Of a DNA stretch of 34,760 bases, positions 30,305-34,760 are shown one piece after another. Below the pieces are notes generated by a model that was not told where the DNA came from, searched no databases, and was given only the letters and a program-made list of their open reading frames with translations. Every line of letters begins with the position of its first letter. Within the stretch, counting starts at the first letter, position 1. Both the position numbers and the translations under genes were made by a program. This stretch comes from Clostridiales bacterium (GTDB lineage Bacteria > Bacillota > Clostridia > Christensenellales > Aristaeellaceae): contig SFJH01000024.1 of assembly GCA_004555155.1 (NCBI GenBank), positions 1 through 34,760 on the forward strand, read 5' to 3'.

Positions 30305-30490
30305 AGCGGTTCATCCTTCCTCAATATGCCCTCTGATGCCCGGAACGGCGGCGGAAGAGTGCCGTTCGTCGCGAGCCGTCGCGCCCGTCTGCAGCGAGAA
30401 GCCGCGAGTGCCGCGCCCACTTGCAGCGAGCAGCCGCGAGTGCCGCTCTCGTCCGCAGCATGTAGCCGCGCCCGTTCGCCGCGAGCCGCC

Positions 30491-30825
30491 GCGATAGCTG
30501 CGTGCCGTCCGCCGCGATAGCCGCGCCCGTCCGCCGCGATAGCCGCGCCCATCCGCCGCGATAGCCGGGTGCCGTCCGTCGCGAGCCGCCGCGATAGCCG
30601 GGTGTCGTCCGTCGTGAGCCGCCGCGATAGCCGGGTGTCGTCCGTCGCGAGCCGCCGCGATAGCCGGGCGCCGTCCGTCGCGAACCGCCGCGATAGCCGG
30701 GTGCCGTCCGCCGCGAACCGCCGCGATATCCGCGAGCGTCCGCCGCGAACCGCCGCGATATCCGCGCCCGTCCGCCGCGAACCGCCGCGATATCCGCGCC
30801 CGTCCGCGGCATGTCGTCCGCGATA
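30491..30825. repeat. Array of twelve GCGATA boxes at 22-23 and 32-33 bp spacing
   Basis: GCGATA starts at 30491, 30514, 30536, 30558, 30591, 30624, 30657, 30690, 30723, 30755, 30787 and 30820. The spacings are 23, 22, 22, then five of 33, two of 32 and one of 33 bp. The long unit resembles CCGTCCGTCGCGAGCCGCC followed by GCGATAGCCGGGTG. The mix of 32 and 33 breaks any reading frame, so the array is non-coding. Confidence 0.85.
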
Positions 30826-30928
30826 ACCGCGCACCGCGGCGCGGAAAGATTCCGGCTGTCATGCGTCGTGCGTTCATCATTCTTCCAGATTTTCCGGAAG
30901 AATTCCGCGGTAATATCCACCAAAGTCT

Positions 30929-30957
30929 TTGCGCCGCTGGACAAAACATGCTATAAT
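30929..30957 (+). promoter_or_regulatory. Promoter of the siderophore/cobalamin-type importer
   Basis: TTGCGC (30929-30934), 17-bp spacer, TATAAT (30952-30957) preceded by TGC, an extended -10. It is 35 bp upstream of the binding-protein ATG. No Fur-box-like palindrome is apparent. Confidence 0.7.
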
Positions 30958-30992
30958 ATGAAAAGATGACGATTTCAAAGGAGGGATGAATC

Positions 30993-31907
30993 ATGAAGAA
31001 GGCGCTGATGCTTGCGCTGATTCTGGCGCTTGCGCTGGTGTGTGCCGCGCAGGCGGAGACGATTGTGGACGCGACGGGCCGCGAGGTGACCGTTGAGGGC
31101 ACGCCGGAGCACGTGGTTGCGCTGCTGGGCTCCTACGGCGAGGTCTGGCTGGACGCGGGCGGACGGCTCGCGGCCACCACGGAGGACGCCGTCGACACCC
31201 CCGCCGCGCTGGCGCAGGGCGATATCGCCAACCTGGGCAGCCATTCCGAGCCCAACATGGAGCTGCTGCTGAGCCTGGAGCCCGACTTTGTCATTCTGTC
31301 CGCAGACACCGCTGCGCATCCGGCCATCGCCGAGGTGCTGGAGGATGCGGGCATTCCCTACGGCTTCTTCTCCATGCAGACCTGGGACGGCTACATGGAG
31401 CTGCTGAAGAGCTTCACCCGGCTGACCGGCCGCGAGGACATCTACGAGGACCGCGTCGAGACCGTGCAGAAGCCCATCGAGGCCATGATCGAGGCTGCAA
31501 AGGCGCAGCCCGAGTACGGCGCCAAGACCGCGCTGCTGCTGCGCACCTATTCCACCAGCGTGAAGGCCAAGGGCAATTCGGACACCGTCGCCGGCCCGAT
31601 CCTGACGGACATGGGCCTGATCAACCTGGCCGAGACCGACTCCGCGCTGACCGAAAACCTGACCATGGAGACCATCCTCGTGGATGACCCGGACTACATC
31701 TTCGTGGTGGCCATGGGCTCCGACAGGGAGGCGGCCATGAACACCCTGGATGAGACGCTGCTGAGCAATCCCGCCTGGAACACCCTGACCGCCGTGCAGG
31801 AGGGCCGCTACTACGTGCTGGACAGCGACCTGTTCCACTACCGGCCCAACGCCCGCTGGGCCGAATCCTATGCGATCATCGACGAGCTGCTCTATGGCGC
31901 GGACTGA
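30993..31907 (+). CDS. ABC importer substrate-binding protein, BtuF/FhuD-like
   Basis: A 304-residue exported binding protein of the periplasmic-binding type used for iron-siderophores, haem and cobalamin. The signal peptide MKKALMLALILALALVCAAQA is followed by ETIVDATGREVTVEGTPEHVV, the typical start of these proteins. Two lobes are joined by a long helix (about 155-175). Conserved segments are LEPDFVILSAD, and DDPDYIFVVAMG with an ending close to NARWAESYAIIDELLYG. ALVC is not a good lipobox (Val before Cys), so lipid anchoring is uncertain. AAAGGAGGG precedes the ATG. The ligand cannot be assigned. The permease gene begins inside its last codons. Confidence 0.9.
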   Translation: MKKALMLALILALALVCAAQAETIVDATGREVTVEGTPEHVVALLGSYGEVWLDAGGRLAATTEDAVDTPAALAQGDIANLGSHSEPNMELLLSLEPDFVILSADTAAHPAIAEVLEDAGIPYGFFSMQTWDGYMELLKSFTRLTGREDIYEDRVETVQKPIEAMIEAAKAQPEYGAKTALLLRTYSTSVKAKGNSDTVAGPILTDMGLINLAETDSALTENLTMETILVDDPDYIFVVAMGSDREAAMNTLDETLLSNPAWNTLTAVQEGRYYVLDSDLFHYRPNARWAESYAIIDELLYGAD

Positions 31908-32892
31908 TCGCGTGCTGCTGATCGCCCTGGCGGTCCTGCTGCTCTCCCTGCTGGCCAACTTCTGTCTGGGCGCCAGCGGGGTGACGGTGGGCCAGATCGC
32001 CGGGGCGATCTTTCGCGGCGACCGGCAGAGCGTCGCCGCGCGCATCTTCCTGTATGTGCGCCTGCCGCGGGCGCTGGCGGCCATGCTGGCGGGCAGCGCG
32101 CTGGCCGTGGCGGGACTGCTGCTGCAGAAGGTGCTGCGCAACCCGCTGGCCGCGCCCAGCATCATCGGCATCAACTCCGGCGCGGGGCTGTGCGCGCTGA
32201 TCGTGATGGCGCTGCTGCCGTCGCTGACCGCGCTGGCCCCCTTCGCCGCCTTCGCCGGCGCGCTCCTCGCCGCCTTCGCGGTGTATCTGCTGGCGCGGCT
32301 CACCGGCGCGTCGAAGTCCACCATCGTGCTGGCCGGCGTGGCGGTGAACAGCCTGCTGGGCGCGGCGATGGACGCCATCGTCACCATCGTGCCCGACGCC
32401 GCCGTCAGCCGCTCGGCGTTCTCCATCGGCGGCTTTGCCAACGTCACCATGCGCCAGCTGGGCTTCGCCCTGCCGTTCTGGATTGCGGGGCTGCTGATCG
32501 CGCTGATCTTCCAGAGGGAGCTGCAGCTGATGTCCCTGGGCGACGACGTGGCCCAGAGCCTCGGCCTCCACGCGGAGCGCTTCCGCGCGGTCTTCCTGAT
32601 CGCCGCGGCCATGCTCGCGGGCGCAGCGGTGAGCTTCGCCGGACTGGTGGGCTTCGTCGGCCTCATCACGCCCCACATGACCGGACTGCTGTGCAAAAAC
32701 GACACGCGGCTGCAAACGCCCATCGCGGCGGTCTTCGGCGCGGCGCTGTGCCTGGTCTGCGACCTGATCGCCCGCACCGCCTTCGCGCCCTACGAGCTGC
32801 CGGTGGGCATCGTGCTGTCGTTCCTCGGCGCGCCGTTCTTCCTCTATCTGCTGATCCAGCGCAAAAGGAGCAACCGCCATGAATCGGCCTGA
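31894..32892 (+). CDS. ABC importer permease, FecCD/BtuC type
   Basis: A 332-residue inner-membrane permease of the FecCD family with about ten helices. Family motifs are LPRALAAMLAGSALAVAGLLLQ near residue 56-77, RNPLAAPSIIGINSGAGL, then SLGDDVAQSLGLHAERFR (the ATPase-coupling loop) and GFVGLITPHMTGLL. The length is standard. The ATG at 31894 lies 14 bases inside the end of the binding-protein gene and has no strong ribosome site, so translation is probably coupled. It pairs as a homodimer with the downstream ATPase. Confidence 0.93.
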   Translation: MARTDRVLLIALAVLLLSLLANFCLGASGVTVGQIAGAIFRGDRQSVAARIFLYVRLPRALAAMLAGSALAVAGLLLQKVLRNPLAAPSIIGINSGAGLCALIVMALLPSLTALAPFAAFAGALLAAFAVYLLARLTGASKSTIVLAGVAVNSLLGAAMDAIVTIVPDAAVSRSAFSIGGFANVTMRQLGFALPFWIAGLLIALIFQRELQLMSLGDDVAQSLGLHAERFRAVFLIAAAMLAGAAVSFAGLVGFVGLITPHMTGLLCKNDTRLQTPIAAVFGAALCLVCDLIARTAFAPYELPVGIVLSFLGAPFFLYLLIQRKRSNRHESA

Positions 32893-33700
32893 GCTGCGAA
32901 GCACCCCGGAACCGCCGGAGACCAACGAAAAGGAGACCGCCGCCATGATCCGGTTTGAAAACCTGCGCGCGGGCTACGACCGCGTGGAGCGGCTGCACGG
33001 CCTGAGCAGCGCGGCGCTGATGGGCCGCCTGACTGCGCTGATCGGCCCCAACGGCTGCGGCAAGTCCACCTTGCTGAAGTGCGCCGCGGGCCTGCTGAAG
33101 CCCGATGGCGGCGAAATCCTCCTGAACGGACAGCCCTATGCCCGGATGCCGCGCAAGGAGCTGGCCCGGCAGGTGGCCTATATGCCCCAGGCAAGGCTGA
33201 CGCCGGAGCTGCCGGTGGAGCAGCTGGTGGCCCATGGCCGCTATCCCCACCTGAAGTGGGGCCGCCGGCTGTCGCCCGACGACCGCGACATCATCCGCCA
33301 GGCCATGGAGCGCACCGACACGCTGAAGTACGCCGGGCGCAGCGTCGCAGCTCTCTCCGGCGGCGAGCGGCAAAGGGTCTATCTGGCCATGATGCTGGCG
33401 CAGCAGACCCCCGTGATGCTGCTGGACGAGCCCACCACCTATCTGGACCCCGGCGCGCAGTTCCGGCTGATGGACATGCTGCGCGCGCTCAGCGGGGAAA
33501 ACCGCGCCGTGATCGTGGTGCTGCACGACCTTGCGCTGGCGCTGGAGTACGCCGACGAGGTGCTGCTGATGCAGGACGGCCGACTGGTGCGCAGCGGCGC
33601 GCCGGAGGCCGTCTATCAGTCCGGCGACATCGCCCGAGTGTTCGACATCGACGTGTCCCGCACCCCCGAAGGCAGGTACGTGTTCTCCGGCAAAAAATAA
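32879..33700 (+). CDS. ABC importer ATPase, FecE/BtuD type
   Basis: A 273-residue ATPase if begun at 32879, or 251 if begun at 32945. Counting from the latter, Walker A GPNGCGKST is near residues 35-43, the Q-loop is at AYMPQARL, the signature is LSGGERQRVYLA, Walker B is MLLDEPTTYLDPG and the switch histidine is in VVLHDLALALEY. Both ATGs have an AAAAGGAG site 8-10 bases upstream and similar surrounding sequence. The family normally begins at the second start (MIRFENLRAGY), while the first overlaps the permease stop by 14 bases. It energises import through the FecCD permease. Confidence 0.92.
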   Translation: MNRPELRSTPEPPETNEKETAAMIRFENLRAGYDRVERLHGLSSAALMGRLTALIGPNGCGKSTLLKCAAGLLKPDGGEILLNGQPYARMPRKELARQVAYMPQARLTPELPVEQLVAHGRYPHLKWGRRLSPDDRDIIRQAMERTDTLKYAGRSVAALSGGERQRVYLAMMLAQQTPVMLLDEPTTYLDPGAQFRLMDMLRALSGENRAVIVVLHDLALALEYADEVLLMQDGRLVRSGAPEAVYQSGDIARVFDIDVSRTPEGRYVFSGKK

Positions 33701-33710
33701 CCCATAACCT

Positions 33711-33754
33711 GACGGGAACCCCTCCGCTGAAATGCGGAGGGGTTCCCGTCTTTT
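33711..33754 (+). terminator. Intrinsic terminator of the siderophore/cobalamin-type importer
   Basis: A perfect 17-bp stem (33711-33727 with 33734-33750, beginning GACGGGAACCCC) has a 6-base loop and is followed by TTTT. It begins ten bases after the stop codon. Confidence 0.9.
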
Positions 33755-33802
33755 ACCATGCGCCTCGCCCGGAATCCACCGTGCACGCTCCCAAAAAAGG
33801 AA

Positions 33803-33837
33803 GACCTTGACCGCTTGAATCAGTGGCGGTCAAGGTC
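33803..33837 (-). terminator. Intrinsic terminator of the truncated binding-protein gene
   Basis: On the minus strand GACCTTGACCGC (33837-33826) pairs with 33814-33803 across an 11-base loop and is followed by TTCCTTTTTTGG. It is 113 bp past the stop at 33951. Confidence 0.8.
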
Positions 33838-33950
33838 GGGGTTACGAAACGAGCCAGCATCAGAAACGCAGCCCAGGATTCAAGCCGTTACCACAACGGC
33901 GCAGAATCCGATGAACAAACGCGGCAGCAAGTGGCTGTCGGCACTGCCGA

Positions 33951-34760
33951 CTAGCGGCCGAACTGGACGTCGTTGTTGCCGGAGTTGGTCTCCCACATCT
34001 CGAGCATGTTGATGGGATCGTTGAAGTCGGCGACCCAGCCGTTGCGGGCGACGTCGTAGTTGCCGGCCTTGCGGTCGTTCAGGAAGACGTTCCAGTCGCA
34101 GGTGCGGATGGTCATGTCGATGCCGACCATGGCCAGATCCTGCTGGATGCACTCGGCGATGGCCACGTGACCGGAGGTCTCGTTGGTCAGGTACTCGAAG
34201 GAGATGGGGGTGTCGGCGGACAGCATGCCGCTGTCGTCGAACTCGTAGCCGGCGGACTTCAGCAGCTCGATGGCAGCCTCGGTGTCCACGTCGACGCCGT
34301 AGTAGCCATCCTCAACAGGATAGGTGTAGTCGTCGTCGTTGACCTTGAACATGCCGCCCTGGCCGTCCATCATGCCCAGCGGGATGTAGGAGGTGGCGAC
34401 CTTCTGACCGGTCTGGCCGACGGTATCGGCGATGTACTGGCGGTCGATCAGCAGGGAGAAGGCCTGGCGCATCGCGGCGGCCTGCTCGACGGTCTTGCCG
34501 GCGAAGAGGTCGGACTTGACGTTGAAGCAGACATAGTAGGTGCCCAGCTCGTCGACGATGTGGAACTCGGGGTTCTCCTCGGCCAGCAGGGTTGCGATCT
34601 CGTCGGTGGGAACGGTGTCGGCGAAGTCGAGGTCGCCGGCCTGATACGCGGCGTAGATGGCGGTATCATCGGCGGAGAGCATGAACTGCAGGGTCTCGAT
34701 CTTCACGTTCTCGGCATCCCAGTAGTAGGGGTTCTTGGTGTAGGTCATGGACTCGTTGTG
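33951..34760 (-). CDS. Family 5 substrate-binding protein, 5' end outside the window, C-terminus truncated
   Basis: The visible 269 codons (upstream end beyond the window) belong to an OppA/DppA-type binding protein: NPYYWDAENVKIETLQF, MRQAFSLLIDRQYIADTV, TPISFEYLTNETSGHVAIAE and VGIDMTIRTCDWNVFL are typical of its second lobe. The frame ends in a TAG at 33951 just after NGWVADFNDPINMLEMW and SGNNDVQFGR. In family members roughly 90-120 further residues follow this point (the segment that completes lobe I), as in the complete paralogue at 9078. None of the three frames downstream resumes the homology before the terminator. It may be a pseudogene or a genuinely short variant. Nothing of its permeases is visible. 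Confidence 0.8.
   Translation of the reverse strand, partial: HNESMTYTKNPYYWDAENVKIETLQFMLSADDTAIYAAYQAGDLDFADTVPTDEIATLLAEENPEFHIVDELGTYYVCFNVKSDLFAGKTVEQAAAMRQAFSLLIDRQYIADTVGQTGQKVATSYIPLGMMDGQGGMFKVNDDDYTYPVEDGYYGVDVDTEAAIELLKSAGYEFDDSGMLSADTPISFEYLTNETSGHVAIAECIQQDLAMVGIDMTIRTCDWNVFLNDRKAGNYDVARNGWVADFNDPINMLEMWETNSGNNDVQFGR

Larger units (their letters stand above)
30305..30992. other. Gene-free divergent region of 688 bp
   Basis: It lies between the start of the siroheme protein gene (minus) and the binding-protein gene (plus). 30360-30480 is a diffuse GC-rich repeat with AGCCGCGAGTGCCGC twice. 30491-30825 is a phased GCGATA array. An AT-richer segment from about 30860 carries the rightward promoter. 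Arg/Gly-rich open frames across the array are not supported as genes. Confidence 0.6.

Noticed and set aside
30321..30944. Arg/Gly-rich 207-codon open frame (and sister frames) over the GCGATA array as a repeat protein gene
   Set aside because: Box spacing mixes 22, 23, 32 and 33 bp, so repeats change frame; the start is a TTG without a ribosome site overlapping an opposite-strand promoter; all frames are open simply because of base composition.
33840..33950. Frameshift as the cause of the early stop in the last binding protein
   Set aside because: I translated the other two frames past the stop; neither shows family-5 sequence before the terminator, so loss of the 3' end fits better than a single indel.

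Overview
The window looks like a GC-rich Clostridia-type Firmicute (Bacillota) chromosome segment, probably from a gut-associated lineage. Evidence is indirect: Gram-positive style gene sets (a PrsA-like foldase, SH3b-domain secreted proteins, a C69 dipeptidase, a Bacillus-type D-amino-acid aminotransferase), strong GGAGG ribosome binding sites, consensus TTGACA/TATAAT promoters, and a 2-oxoacid-dehydrogenase style lipoyl domain. I see no rRNA, tRNA, CRISPR array, transposase or phage gene. No species can be named from the sequence alone.

Left part (1-8378): a Gfo/Idh/MocA oxidoreductase on the minus strand; a secreted SH3b-M14 metallocarboxypeptidase and a secreted four-module SH3b protein on the plus strand; a 0.7 kb gene-free stretch with a duplicated 71-bp repeat; then, on the minus strand, a PrsA-like foldase whose parvulin domain is split by an acidic insertion, and a two-gene operon of a serine beta-lactamase-like hydrolase plus a D-amino-acid aminotransferase.

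Middle (8531-18843, plus strand): a small DUF3899-like membrane protein, a complete oligopeptide/dipeptide-type ABC importer (binding protein, two permeases, two ATPases, tightly coupled), a class I aminotransferase, and an arabinose pair (GH51 arabinofuranosidase and L-ribulose-5-phosphate 4-epimerase) behind its own strong promoter.

Core of interest (18911-26944): a compact minus-strand operon of a free-standing 78-residue lipoyl domain, lipoyl synthase and lipoate ligase, joined by 4-base ATGA overlaps and driven by a promoter with an inverted repeat in its spacer. The 3' end of the ligase gene is tandemly triplicated, in frame, stop codon included. Divergent from it is a giant 1833-residue RND transporter carrying a coiled-coil insertion of about 510 residues in its first extracytoplasmic loop and a repeat-containing cytoplasmic tail of about 310 residues.

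Right part (26945-34760): a gene-free stretch with six 37-bp repeats; a secreted C69 dipeptidase with a perfect promoter and a strong terminator; an orphan small siroheme/ferredoxin reductase-like protein; a 0.33 kb array of phased GCGATA boxes; a three-gene iron-siderophore/cobalamin-type ABC importer; and the 3' part of a second family-5 solute-binding protein that stops about 100 residues too early. Tandem repeats of 18, 24, 33, 37, 71, 132 and 444 bp, in genes and between them, are a striking general trait of this segment.
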